Shown piece by piece: positions 43,919 to 52,202 of a stretch of DNA of 64,000 bases; positions within the stretch are counted from its first letter, which is position 1, and every line of letters starts with the position of its first letter. The stretch spans positions 1-64,000 of the forward strand of contig NZ_JAIOUB010000001.1 in the NCBI RefSeq assembly GCF_019931215.1. The letters run 5' to 3'. A program made the position numbers and the translations under genes. The notes under the pieces were generated by a model. The model did not search any database and was not told the origin of the DNA. It saw only the letters and a list, made by a program, of their open reading frames with translations. The stretch is from Alcanivorax limicola (lineage in GTDB: Bacteria > Pseudomonadota > Gammaproteobacteria > Pseudomonadales > Alcanivoracaceae).

Positions 43919-44560
43919 ATGAATAAAATCAATGGACTGGCTGCGGCCATCGCGTTGGCCGCCGTGCCTTTCGCGGCTTCAGCCCAAAGCCTGATTAGTT
44001 ACGACTATTTGCAGCTGGACATTATCGTCGACGGCGAGCTCTCGGAGAGCGGATTCTCTGAGGATGTGGATGGCTTTGCGCTTGAGGGATCTGCTCTGCT
44101 GCACCCGAACGTATTCATTGCTGGTCAGAGTACACAGGGTTATTTCGATGACAGTGGTGATGATGCCGCATTTGATCAGTTCTCCTTCGGCGTGGGCGGG
44201 CGTTTTGGCCTGATGGAGAGCGCAAGCAGTGCCCTGGACGTTTATGGTGTCTTGAACTACGAGAACATATCTTTCTTGGGCGCCTCTTTCTCGGGTTTTG
44301 GCATTGGTGCAGGTCTGCGCTGGGCGCCGGCGGATCAGTTTGAAATCAATGCGTCTGTCAGCCATGTCGATTATGGCAAGAACGTGGGCGCTGAGATTGA
44401 GGCCCTGCGCTATCAGTTACGTGGCCTTTTCCACGCTACTGAAAATCTGTCTTTTGCTCTGGACTTCCGCTTTGAAGAGCTCGATATCGATTTCGGTGGC
44501 GGGGCTGGTGGTGATCTTGATTACGATCAGATTCGCCTGGGTGCCCGCTGGAATTTCTGA
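43919..44560 (+). CDS. Small outer-membrane beta-barrel protein
   Basis: 213 residues: a signal peptide (about 1-22, ending ASA) and eight or so amphipathic strands ending in the outer-membrane Phe signature (LGARWNF). The pattern FGVGGRFGLMES, YGVLNYENISF and GIGAGLRWAPADQFEINASVS resembles OmpW/OmpX-sized barrels of the outer-membrane beta-barrel group. Function is unknown. ATG 43919 has GAGGG 7 bases upstream; the frame is open to 43736. Base composition is visibly more AT-rich than in its neighbours. Confidence 0.82.
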   Translation: MNKINGLAAAIALAAVPFAASAQSLISYDYLQLDIIVDGELSESGFSEDVDGFALEGSALLHPNVFIAGQSTQGYFDDSGDDAAFDQFSFGVGGRFGLMESASSALDVYGVLNYENISFLGASFSGFGIGAGLRWAPADQFEINASVSHVDYGKNVGAEIEALRYQLRGLFHATENLSFALDFRFEELDIDFGGGAGGDLDYDQIRLGARWNF

Positions 44561-44575
44561 GGTATCGTACCAGCA

Positions 44576-44614
44576 CGGGATGACCGGGAGTTCAGCCCCC
44601 TCCCGATCATCCCG
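44576..44614. terminator. Hairpin between convergent barrel and photolyase genes
   Basis: CGGGATGACCGGGA (44576-44589) pairs with TCCCGATCATCCCG (44601-44614) with one mismatch. It lies 15 bp after the barrel stop and 2 bp before the end of the minus-strand photolyase gene. There is no U-run. It is probably a shared transcription end. Confidence 0.55.
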
Positions 44615-44616
44615 GT

Positions 44617-46176
44617 TTACAAGGGAGGCTCAAGCTCGGCCTCTCCGGGTTTCCGCTTCAGCCTCGTCAGCAGCTTCTCCGCGCGCCGAAGGATGGCGTC
44701 ACGTTTTTTGCCATCCATCTTCTCCCAACTCCGATAGATCATTGCCATCCGTGGGTGGTTCGCAAAGCGCTTCTCATGCCGCTGGATGAAATGCCAGTAG
44801 AGGCTGTTGAACGGGCAGCTATTGTCTTGTTCAGCAGTGCTGACAGAGTAGGGGCAGTCAGCGCAATAGTCGGACATGCGCTGTATGTATTTGCCGCTGG
44901 CGGCATAGGGTTTGGAGCCCAGATAGCCGCCGTCCGCATGCATGACCATGCCCAGGGTATTGGGTAACTCCACCCACTCATACGCGTCTGCGTAGACCGC
45001 CAGATACCATTCATGGATGGCTTTGACGTCCACACCCAGCAGCAGAGCCAGATTGCCGGTGACCATCAAGCGCTGGATGTGATGGGCGTAGGCGTGTTCG
45101 CGGGTGGCGCGGACCGCCTCGCTGACACAGCGCATGCGCGTGTTGCCGTCCCAGTAAAACCAGGGCAGCGGGGCATGGCTCTCCAGGCGGTTTTCGTCGA
45201 GATACCCGGGCATGGTCAGCCAGTAGATACCGCGCACGTATTCTCGCCAACCGATGATCTGCCGGATGAAACCTTCCACGGCATTCAGCGGTGCATGGCC
45301 GCTGTAGTAGCGCTCTGCGGCGGCATGGCAGACCTCACTGGGAGTCAGCAGGCCGCAGTTGATGGCCGGCGATAACACCGAATGAAACAGAAAGTCGTCG
45401 GCGCTGGTCATGGCATCCTGATAATCACCGAAGGCGGGCAGGCCCTTGTCCATGAAATGCGTCAGCGCCTGGCGTGCCTGCTTTCGCGTCACCGGTAACC
45501 AGAAGGGTGTGCTGTCACCGAAATGATCGGGGAAGTGTGTTTCGACATCCGCAATGACCGCGTCGGTGATGGCGTCTGGCGTAAACTGCATCGGGCGTGC
45601 GAGAGGGCGGCTGCCGTCAAAGCGTTTGCGGTTTTCGGCATCAAAATTCCACTGGCCGCCCTCGGGCTTGCCATCCGGGGTCATCAGCAGACCCGTCTGG
45701 CGACGCATGTCTCGGTAGAAGTACTCCATGCGCAGTTGCTTGCGGCCGCTGGCCCAATCAGCGAATTGCGCCTTGTCGCAGAGGAAGCGGTCGTCGGTGA
45801 GGATGTCGACGGGCAACTTCAGCTGCTCAGGCCAGCTGCGGATGTCCTGATCCAGTCGCCATTCGCCACACTCGGTGGTCACAATCCGTTCGCTGTCATG
45901 TTGCGCGGCGCTACGGGCCACGGCCGCCGCGATATCCGGCAGGCCATCGTTGATGGTGAAGTAGTCGACGTGCCAGCCCTTGCTGCGCAAGGTGTCGGCA
46001 AAGTGACGCATGGCCGAGAAGATCAGAATGATCTTCTTCTTGTGATGGCGCACATAGGTGGCCTCGGCCAGCACTTCCGCCATGACCACCTTGTCGCGCT
46101 TCGGGTCCGCCGCGGCGAGGCAGCTCAGGGTGTCGGTGAGCTGGTCGCCGAGGATCAGTACCAGCTTGCCACTCAC
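44617..46176 (-). CDS. FeS bacterial cryptochrome/photolyase (PhrB/CryB type)
   Basis: 519 residues of the cryptochrome/deoxyribodipyrimidine photolyase-related family. The N-terminal Rossmann domain opens LVLILGDQL and the helical FAD domain contains HHIQRLMVTGNLALLLGV. The four [4Fe-4S] ligands are Cys350, Cys438, Cys441 and Cys454 (MRC; YCADC; NSCPF), with spacing and numbering identical to what I recall for Agrobacterium PhrB. These enzymes repair (6-4) photoproducts with FAD and a lumazine antenna, or act as photoreceptors. It lies 3 bp downstream of folE on the same strand, so the two are one operon. Confidence 0.93.
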   Translation of the reverse strand: MSGKLVLILGDQLTDTLSCLAAADPKRDKVVMAEVLAEATYVRHHKKKIILIFSAMRHFADTLRSKGWHVDYFTINDGLPDIAAAVARSAAQHDSERIVTTECGEWRLDQDIRSWPEQLKLPVDILTDDRFLCDKAQFADWASGRKQLRMEYFYRDMRRQTGLLMTPDGKPEGGQWNFDAENRKRFDGSRPLARPMQFTPDAITDAVIADVETHFPDHFGDSTPFWLPVTRKQARQALTHFMDKGLPAFGDYQDAMTSADDFLFHSVLSPAINCGLLTPSEVCHAAAERYYSGHAPLNAVEGFIRQIIGWREYVRGIYWLTMPGYLDENRLESHAPLPWFYWDGNTRMRCVSEAVRATREHAYAHHIQRLMVTGNLALLLGVDVKAIHEWYLAVYADAYEWVELPNTLGMVMHADGGYLGSKPYAASGKYIQRMSDYCADCPYSVSTAEQDNSCPFNSLYWHFIQRHEKRFANHPRMAMIYRSWEKMDGKKRDAILRRAEKLLTRLKRKPGEAELEPPL

Positions 46177-46179
46177 GCC

Positions 46180-46740
46180 CTAGCCCTTGATCAGTGACAG
46201 GAACTCACTGCGGGCTGCGGCTGACTCCCGCAAGGTGCCCAGCATGACGGAGGTGGTGGTGGATGAGTGCTGCTTCTCCACACCGCGCATCATCATGCAC
46301 AGATGTTGGGCATCCATCACCACCCCCACGCCTTTGGCGCCGGTGACTTCCTGGATGGCGTGGGCGACCTGGAATGTCAGTGTTTCCTGGATTTGCAGGC
46401 GGCGGGCAAACATGTCCACCACCCGTGCAAATTTGGACAGGCCCAACACTTTGCCATCCGGAATGTAGGCAATATGGCAGGTGCCGAAGAAAGGCAGAAT
46501 ATGGTGCTCGCACAGGGAATAGAATTCGATGCCGCGCACCACGACCATTTCGTCACTGGCCGATTCGAATACTGCGTTGTTGGTGACGTCTGACAGCGAG
46601 CGAGTGTAGCCCTCGGTCAGGAAAGACATGGCCTTGGCAGTGCGTTTGGGTGTGTCACGCAGGCCCTCGCGATCCGGGTCTTCGCCGATGTCGACAAGAA
46701 TCTGACGGTAGTGCTCGGTAAGGCTGTTGATAGCGCTCAT
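46180..46740 (-). CDS. folE: GTP cyclohydrolase I
   Basis: 186 residues of FolE, which converts GTP to dihydroneopterin triphosphate, the entry to folate and pterin synthesis. Zinc ligands are visible in [12 protein letters not shown] (Cys and His) and [11 protein letters not shown] (Cys), and the family signature [18 protein letters not shown] is complete. The N-terminus ([27 protein letters not shown]) is standard. It is the first gene of the pair with the photolyase. This may be an accessory light-linked folE rather than the only copy; that cannot be judged from the window. Confidence 0.95.
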   Translation of the reverse strand: MSAINSLTEHYRQILVDIGEDPDREGLRDTPKRTAKAMSFLTEGYTRSLSDVTNNAVFESASDEMVVVRGIEFYSLCEHHILPFFGTCHIAYIPDGKVLGLSKFARVVDMFARRLQIQETLTFQVAHAIQEVTGAKGVGVVMDAQHLCMMMRGVEKQHSSTTTSVMLGTLRESAAARSEFLSLIKG

Positions 46741-46836
46741 GGCCGCTTCCCCTCTTTATAATCCGCCGAGTATTCACGGATGTTGGTCAAGAGGGCGTCA
46801 ACCGGCCGCCAGGGCGGCTGGTTGCGCGGCCATTCG

Positions 46837-46875
46837 CTCAGGTGCTTTCCTCAGGTGTTCTCCTCAAGTGTTCTG
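46837..46875 (-). repeat. 13-bp tandem triplication at the SDR stop codon
   Basis: Units CTCAGGTGCTTTC (46837-46849), CTCAGGTGTTCTC (46850-46862) and CTCAAGTGTTCTG (46863-46875). The last contains the SDR stop (TCA at 46864-46866, TGA on the minus strand). The two downstream units repeat the gene end, including the stop. Confidence 0.85.
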
Positions 46876-47766
46876 CAGATTGCCGAGCATTGCCATGATG
46901 GCTTCCTGGCCATTGCCGGGGTGGTCTGCATCGGTGAAGTCGGTGATCGCGGACCACTGCTCCACGATCGCCTCGGGGGTCAGGGGTTGCGAGATGGGGA
47001 AGCCGTGGCCTTTGGAGCGCTCCCAGTGCAGCTTGCCGATCCAGCCTGCCCCTACCTCATAGAGACTGCCGCTGTCGCGGTGCGCCTCATGGCAGAGCGT
47101 GAGCACCAGTGGCGTGACGAATTCGGGTTTCAGTTGCTCGACGATCTGTGGCGGCATGATGGTGGCGGTCATGCGGCTGCCGGCAATCGGGGCGATGGTG
47201 TTGACGACGATATTGCGCTTGGCCCCTTCGATGGCCAGGCTCTGGGCCATGCCATGCAGCCCCAGCTTGGCCATGGCGTAGTTGGCCTGGCCAAAGTTGC
47301 CATAGATGCCGGCAGCGGAGGCGGTGAAGATGATGCGCCCGTACTCCTGTTCCCGCAGATGGGGCCATGCGGCGTGGGTGACCTTGAAGGCGCCTTTGAC
47401 ATGCACGTTGTAGACCAGATCCCAGTCGTCCTCGGTCATGTTATGAAACGATTTATCGCGCAGAATGCCGGCGTTGTTGATGACGATGTCCACCCGGCCA
47501 AAGTTGTCCAGGGCGCATTGGACAATGCGGTCGCCGTCGGTCACGGAGTCATGGTTGGCGACAGCTTCGCCGCCGGCGGCGGTGATCTCGTCCACGACCT
47601 TGTCCGCCGCTGAGCGGTCGGCGCCCTCTCCGGTGGCGGAGCCGCCGAGATCGTTGATCACAACCCGGGCGCCCCGGGCGGCGAAGGCGAGTGCATGACT
47701 GCGGCCCAGACCGTTGCCAGCGCCGGTGACGATTACCACTTTGTCATCGAAATTCAGTGTGGACAT
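46864..47766 (-). CDS. SDR 3-hydroxyacyl-CoA dehydrogenase, MFE-2-like
   Basis: 300 residues of the short-chain dehydrogenase family: cofactor loop [23 protein letters not shown], Ser in TASAAGIYG and the catalytic pair in YAMAK. The C-terminal [18 protein letters not shown] is typical of the dehydrogenase unit of peroxisomal multifunctional enzyme 2 (17-beta-HSD4), which oxidises (3R)-hydroxyacyl-CoA. A role in an alternative beta-oxidation or sterol/branched-chain route is inferred. ATG 47766 has GGAGGA 8 bases upstream; the frame is open to 47853. It is divergent from the third AraC gene. Confidence 0.9.
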   Translation of the reverse strand: MSTLNFDDKVVIVTGAGNGLGRSHALAFAARGARVVINDLGGSATGEGADRSAADKVVDEITAAGGEAVANHDSVTDGDRIVQCALDNFGRVDIVINNAGILRDKSFHNMTEDDWDLVYNVHVKGAFKVTHAAWPHLREQEYGRIIFTASAAGIYGNFGQANYAMAKLGLHGMAQSLAIEGAKRNIVVNTIAPIAGSRMTATIMPPQIVEQLKPEFVTPLVLTLCHEAHRDSGSLYEVGAGWIGKLHWERSKGHGFPISQPLTPEAIVEQWSAITDFTDADHPGNGQEAIMAMLGNLQNT

Positions 47767-47830
47767 CTGCTGTTTCCTCCTTGGCGGAAGATGGTATGGT
47801 CTGCGTCCTGCGGGGCTTCGCTCAATGACG

Positions 47831-47855
47831 TAATGTGCCAATCTGGCTGACATTA
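47831..47855. promoter_or_regulatory. Imperfect inverted repeat in the SDR/AraC divergent region
   Basis: TAATGTGCCA and its near reverse complement TGGCTGACATTA flank a short centre (47831-47855), about 65 bp upstream of the SDR start. The 267-bp divergent region (47767-48033) also holds the AT-rich stretch GATATGATTTATAAAG near 47929-47944, a possible AraC-gene promoter area. An AraC-family binding site is inferred from position. Confidence 0.35.
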
Positions 47856-48033
47856 ACTATCATGGTGCGTCGCGTGAGCGCTGAGCCCTCGGGTATGCCT
47901 GGATGATAGTGGCTGCGCCGTCTGTAGTGATATGATTTATAAAGAGAATTTCTGGTCGGTGGGAGCTGCGTTGCCGGGTTGCCCATCGGGGTGAACAAGA
48001 ATTCAGGGCGGCGCGCGCCGCAATGGCATCAGG

Positions 48034-49053
48034 ATGTTTAGACGCAACACCATCGCAATCAGTCACGTGATCCGTGTGCTTCAGGGGGCTGCGCGCTCCG
48101 GCGCCTCGATTCCGGCGCTGCTTGAAGCCGCCAGTATTCCCCGGGCGCTGCTGGACGACCCCGATGCCCGCATCGGGCGGGATGCCTTCATCCGTCTGAT
48201 GCTGGAAGTGATGCAGCAGACTCAGGATGAGTTTCTGGGCTTCGGCCAGGGGCGCAAGTCGAAGCCCGGGACCTTCAGCATGATGGCCCATGCCGTCATC
48301 AATTGTTCCAATCTGGAGAAGGCCATACGCCGGGGCATCCAGTTCTACGACCTGTTTGACCTGCATGTGCACACTGAGCTGCATCGGGAGGGTGAGCGCG
48401 CCTGGCTGGTGGTCAAGGCTGATCCGCGTCTGGATTTCCGTGAGGTCATCATTGAATCAACGCTGATGTTGTCGCTGCGCTTCATGAGCTGGCTGGTGGG
48501 CAAGGCCATTGAAGGTCAGCGGGTGGAGTTCGATTTTGCCAAGAGCGGCCCGGTAGATGAAGATTACAAATCCGTGTTTGTCTGTCCGGTGGTCTTCGAA
48601 TCCGAAACCAATGTGGTGATCTTCAACAGCGATTATCTGGATTTGCCACTGGTGCAGAACCAGTTGTCGCTGTCACGTTTTCTGAGGGACTCCCTGGCGC
48701 AGCTGATCGACGGCAATATCCACAACGTGGGGCTGCCGGCACAGATTCGTGCCATCATCTCCAAGGAATACGGCAATAATTTCCCGGATTTCTCGGAGAT
48801 CTGCGAAAAGCTGAACATGACGCCGCAGACGTTGCGCCGGCGCCTGAAAGAGGGCAACACCAGTTATCAGGAGATCAAGGACACGATCCGTAAAGACGCC
48901 TCGATCTACTATCTGTCGAAACCGGACCTTTCCATTGATGAAATTGCGTTGTTGATGGGCTTCAGCGAAGCCAGCTCGTTCCATCGCGCCTTCAAGAAAT
49001 GGACCGGCAAGACCCCGTCGGCGTACCGGAGAGAATATTTTGGCGAGCATTGA
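48034..49053 (+). CDS. AraC-family regulator (OruR type), copy C
   Basis: 339 residues with an Arabinose_bd-type N-terminal domain (about 8-200) and a C-terminal AraC HTH domain (about 235-335: EICEKLNMTPQTLRRRLKEGNTSYQEIKD and EIALLMGFSEASSFHRAFKKWTGKTPSAYRRE). It is more distant from copies A and B than they are from each other. It is divergent from the SDR gene and is its likely regulator. The 3' end overlaps the purU start. Confidence 0.92.
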   Translation: MFRRNTIAISHVIRVLQGAARSGASIPALLEAASIPRALLDDPDARIGRDAFIRLMLEVMQQTQDEFLGFGQGRKSKPGTFSMMAHAVINCSNLEKAIRRGIQFYDLFDLHVHTELHREGERAWLVVKADPRLDFREVIIESTLMLSLRFMSWLVGKAIEGQRVEFDFAKSGPVDEDYKSVFVCPVVFESETNVVIFNSDYLDLPLVQNQLSLSRFLRDSLAQLIDGNIHNVGLPAQIRAIISKEYGNNFPDFSEICEKLNMTPQTLRRRLKEGNTSYQEIKDTIRKDASIYYLSKPDLSIDEIALLMGFSEASSFHRAFKKWTGKTPSAYRREYFGEH

Positions 49054-49942
49054 GCCGGACCTGAAGAGCGGCCAGGTGGTGGATGCCACCACGGCACGGC
49101 TGCTGATCACCTGTCCTGACCAGCCAGGCATCATCAGCGCGGTAAGCACCTTCCTGTATCACCATGGTGCCAATATTACCGACTTCGATCAGCACGCCTC
49201 TGATCCGGATTCCGGCACCTTCTTTTTGCGCATGGAATTCCAGACACCGGGCCTGGATTGCTCCTGGGATACGCTGAAAAATGCCTTCGAGTCACGGGTG
49301 GCACGGCAATACGGCATGGACTGGCAACTGACCCTGGCAGCGCAGAAGAAGCGCATGGCGATCATGGTGTCACGCCACGACCATGCGCTGATGGAGCTGC
49401 TCTGGCGCACCATGGGTGGCGATCTGCCGGCGACCATCAGCATGGTGATCAGCAATCATGATGATCTGCGTGGTGAGGTCGAGCGTTTCGGCATTCCGTA
49501 TCACCATATTCCGGTGACCGCCGACAACAAGGCTGAAGCGGAGCAGCAGGCGCTGTCTTTACTGGAAGGGCAGGCGGATCTGGTTGTGCTGGCGCGTTAC
49601 ATGCAGATTCTCAGCCCGGCATTCGTGGCCCAACATCCGCACCGCATCATCAATATCCATCACTCGTTCTTGCCCGCCTTTGTGGGTGCCAATCCCTACC
49701 AGCAAGCCTGGGAGCGGGGCGTCAAACTGATTGGCGCCACCAGCCATTACGTGACCGATGACCTGGATCAGGGGCCGATCATCGAGCAGAACGTGGCGCG
49801 GGTGTCACACCGTCATGGCCCGGCAGACCTCAAGGCGCTGGGGCAGGATGTGGAGCGCAGTGTGTTACTGCGCGCCGTGCGCTGGCACCTGGAAGACCGC
49901 GTGATTGTGGATGGCAACAAGACGGTGGTGTTCGTCCGCTGA
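49040..49942 (+). CDS. purU: Formyltetrahydrofolate deformylase
   Basis: About 300 residues. An N-terminal ACT domain (about 18-95, LLITCPDQPGIISAV) precedes a formyltransferase-like catalytic domain (about 100-290) with the Asn/His/Asp site in NIHHSFLPAF and GATSHYVTDDLDQGPII. It hydrolyses 10-formyl-THF to formate and THF for purine synthesis. No ATG fits: the best start is TTG 49040, preceded by GGAGAG 7 bases upstream, overlapping the AraC gene by 14 bp. GTG codons about 35 bp downstream are alternatives. The unusual start may lower expression. Confidence 0.9.
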   Translation: MASIEPDLKSGQVVDATTARLLITCPDQPGIISAVSTFLYHHGANITDFDQHASDPDSGTFFLRMEFQTPGLDCSWDTLKNAFESRVARQYGMDWQLTLAAQKKRMAIMVSRHDHALMELLWRTMGGDLPATISMVISNHDDLRGEVERFGIPYHHIPVTADNKAEAEQQALSLLEGQADLVVLARYMQILSPAFVAQHPHRIINIHHSFLPAFVGANPYQQAWERGVKLIGATSHYVTDDLDQGPIIEQNVARVSHRHGPADLKALGQDVERSVLLRAVRWHLEDRVIVDGNKTVVFVR

Positions 49943-49947
49943 GGGCG

Positions 49948-50694
49948 TCAGAAGCGCAGATGCAGGCCCGCAGCGAAACTGTCCACATTCTCTGATTCGA
50001 TCCGATAGCGGGTGACGTCCAGCACCAGACTGATGTCCTGGACCAGCGCCACATTGATGCCCAGGCCGGCATAGGTCCCGGTGCCGGACAGGCTGTCTGT
50101 GGCAGCAACGGGCTGCACCGTGACGCTACCCGTGCTGCCATTGTAGGTGAGCACACTGTTGTTGCGTGTCTTGGTCCGGTAGGCCAGCAAGCCGCCGCGA
50201 ATATAAACGATCTTCTCATGCATCAGCCTGCCGCCGATCTCGAACCCGCTGATGTCCAGCCGGTCCTGGGCGCGGACATCCACGTCCTCGAGCGTGCCGA
50301 TGCCGCCCGGCGGGGCCGCGATTTCCTGCGGGGTCGGGTCGCGGGTAAATTCGCTGTCCCGGGTGTCGCGTACGAACTGGCTGAGGGCACCTTCCAGGGC
50401 AACTTCCACGCCGTGGCGCTCAAGGCTGTTGAACCAGATGCCGCCGCGCAAACGGTACCCCTCGGCACGGCTGTCCTGATCAAACTGACGCAAGTCGGCC
50501 CGGGCGTACTGCACCTCGGCAAAGAGATCGACATCCGGCGGCGCAAGCGCGTCGCTGGCACCGGCGGCCGCGCCGTGCAGCATGGCAAGCGTCAGCAAGG
50601 CCCCACGCAGTGCCGGGCGAACAGCACTGGCGCGAGAGATCCAGGCAGAGATCAGGCGTGTGGGCGGCAGGGCCCTGAGAGCGAAAGGTGTCAT
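49948..50694 (-). CDS. Predicted outer-membrane beta-barrel protein
   Basis: 248 residues. A signal peptide with a long basic N-region (about 1-48, ending AAAGAS) precedes a barrel-like mature part with alternating strands (DVDLFAEVQYARADL, YIRGGLLAYRTKT, YAGLGINVALVQD) and a terminal Phe (FAAGLHLRF). Family and ligand are not recognised. It converges with purU (5 bp between stops). The ATG is preceded almost directly by a perfect 14-bp tandem duplication. Confidence 0.75.
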   Translation of the reverse strand: MTPFALRALPPTRLISAWISRASAVRPALRGALLTLAMLHGAAAGASDALAPPDVDLFAEVQYARADLRQFDQDSRAEGYRLRGGIWFNSLERHGVEVALEGALSQFVRDTRDSEFTRDPTPQEIAAPPGGIGTLEDVDVRAQDRLDISGFEIGGRLMHEKIVYIRGGLLAYRTKTRNNSVLTYNGSTGSVTVQPVAATDSLSGTGTYAGLGINVALVQDISLVLDVTRYRIESENVDSFAAGLHLRF

Positions 50695-50695
50695 A

Positions 50696-50723
50696 GTTGT
50701 TTTACTTTTGTTGTTTTACTTTT
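50696..50723 (-). repeat. Perfect 14-bp tandem duplication at a gene start
   Basis: GTTGTTTTACTTTT occurs at 50696-50709 and 50710-50723. On the minus strand this is AAAAGTAAAACAAC twice, ending one base before the ATG (50694-50692) of the barrel gene, in the place of its ribosome binding site. Confidence 0.88.
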
Positions 50724-50768
50724 TAGAGAGACGACAATGGCGTTCATTGTAACCACCTGAGGTAACTC

Positions 50769-51839
50769 ATGACCATCCTCGACAGTCTGCTGGTGCTTTG
50801 CCGGCCCGGTTTTGAGGCGGATTGCGCAGCAGAACTGACCCAGCGCACGGCGGAGCGGGGCATGGGCGGCTATGCCCGGGCCCGGCAAGACGCGGGCTGG
50901 CTGACCTGGCACACCCCCGGGCAGGATGCCGGGGTTCTGTGTAGCGGGTCTTCGGGGCGCCGGGGGCTGATCTTCCCGCGCACGGCCTGGCCGGTGGTGC
51001 AGGCATTCTCGGATTTGCCGCCTGCTGATCGCGTGACACCGCTGGTGGCGATGGCCCGGCCACTGGGGCCGTTCAGCGCTGTGCGCCTGGAATACCCGGA
51101 CACCAATGAGGGCCGTGGCCTGCAACGCTTCATCAAGGGCTTTCGTCAGGCGTTTGAGCGGGCGCTCAAACAGCAAGGCCTGTTACAAGAAGTGCCGGAC
51201 GAGAGCAGTGGGCGCATTCTGCACCTGTTCTTCGAGGATTCCGGGCGCGGCGTCATGGGCTGCGCCGATGCCGGGCAGATTTCGCTCTGGGAAAACGGTA
51301 TTCCCCGCCTGCGGTTGCCTGCTGTGGCGCCCAGTCGCTCGGCGCTGAAACTGGAAGAGGCCTGGCTGACGTTGATGACACCCGCAGAGCGGGCCCACTG
51401 GCTGCGCGCTGGCCGCTCCGGCGTGGATCTCGGCGCCGCGCCCGGGGGCTGGACCTGGCAACTGGCGCGCCATGGTGTCCGGGTGACAGCGGTGGATCAC
51501 GGCAAATTGGCGTCGCATCTGCTGTCGGACTACCCGGTGACCCATGTGTCCGGGGATGCGTTTACCTGGCGCGCGCCACGCACGCTGGACTGGCTGGTCT
51601 GCGACGTGGTGGACAAGCCATCACGCACGCTGGCGCTGATGGAGAAGTGGCTGGTCAACGGCTGGGCCAACGTGGCGGTGTTCAATCTGAAACTGCCGAT
51701 GAAACAGCGCCACGCGACGGTGGATGAATTACTGCAGCGTCTGGAGGGCGCGTTGGCAAGCCGCAATACAGGGCATAGCGTTCGTGCCGCGCAGCTGTAT
51801 CATGACCGCGAGGAGATTACCGTGGCCGTGGTGCGTTAA
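50769..51839 (+). CDS. rlmM: 23S rRNA (cytidine-2498 2'-O)-methyltransferase
   Basis: 356 residues matching RlmM (E. coli about 366). It has an N-terminal THUMP-like region and a C-terminal Rossmann methyltransferase with SAM motif DLGAAPGGWTWQ at about 220-231, VTAVDHGKL, DWLVCDVVDKP (catalytic Asp/Lys context) and FNLKLPMKQR (Lys). It 2'-O-methylates C2498 in 23S rRNA. It converges with the ABM gene so closely that the stop codons overlap (TTAA at 51836-51839). Confidence 0.94.
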   Translation: MTILDSLLVLCRPGFEADCAAELTQRTAERGMGGYARARQDAGWLTWHTPGQDAGVLCSGSSGRRGLIFPRTAWPVVQAFSDLPPADRVTPLVAMARPLGPFSAVRLEYPDTNEGRGLQRFIKGFRQAFERALKQQGLLQEVPDESSGRILHLFFEDSGRGVMGCADAGQISLWENGIPRLRLPAVAPSRSALKLEEAWLTLMTPAERAHWLRAGRSGVDLGAAPGGWTWQLARHGVRVTAVDHGKLASHLLSDYPVTHVSGDAFTWRAPRTLDWLVCDVVDKPSRTLALMEKWLVNGWANVAVFNLKLPMKQRHATVDELLQRLEGALASRNTGHSVRAAQLYHDREEITVAVVR

Positions 51840-52132
51840 TGGCGACCGTGCAGCGGCTCCAGCAGGGTAATGCGCTCGGGCTCTTCCAGAAACGGGCTGA
51901 TATCGTTGAGCGCATCGCGGCGCTCACTGGAGTGCAGCCAGCGCATCCATGCCGCGCGACTCTGCCAGGCAGAAAGAATGAAGTGATGCTGCGGGCGATT
52001 GGCATCGCGCAATGATTCGCCGGAAAGATAGCCCGGCGCCCGGACGATCGCTTGCAGCATACCGGTAACGGCCTGGCTGTAGGGTTGTTCCAGCCCTTCG
52101 ACAATCTGTCTTTCGATCAATACCCGAATCAC
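51836..52132 (-). CDS. Antibiotic biosynthesis monooxygenase (ABM)-domain protein
   Basis: 98 residues of dimeric ferredoxin-like ABM fold. Visible features are MIRVLIERQI, APGYLSGESLRD, HHFILSAWQSRAAWMRWLHSSERRDAL and a final strand. Such proteins include quinol monooxygenases and heme-degrading IsdG relatives, and this one cannot be placed. Its stop codon overlaps that of rlmM in TTAA. The AmpG-like MFS gene diverges 70 bp upstream. Confidence 0.83.
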   Translation of the reverse strand: MIRVLIERQIVEGLEQPYSQAVTGMLQAIVRAPGYLSGESLRDANRPQHHFILSAWQSRAAWMRWLHSSERRDALNDISPFLEEPERITLLEPLHGRH

Positions 52133-52202
52133 GCGTGCATCTCCCCTGGTGCCGTTTTATCAGGGCGCAAGTGTAGCCAATGATGCGCTGGACAGGTAGA
52201 GG

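Noticed and set aside
47876-47895. Third copy of the 19-bp repeat from 6182-6219
   Set aside because: GAGCGCTGAG is shared with its reverse complement, but the next bases differ (CCCTC against GGCTC), so it is a chance partial match.
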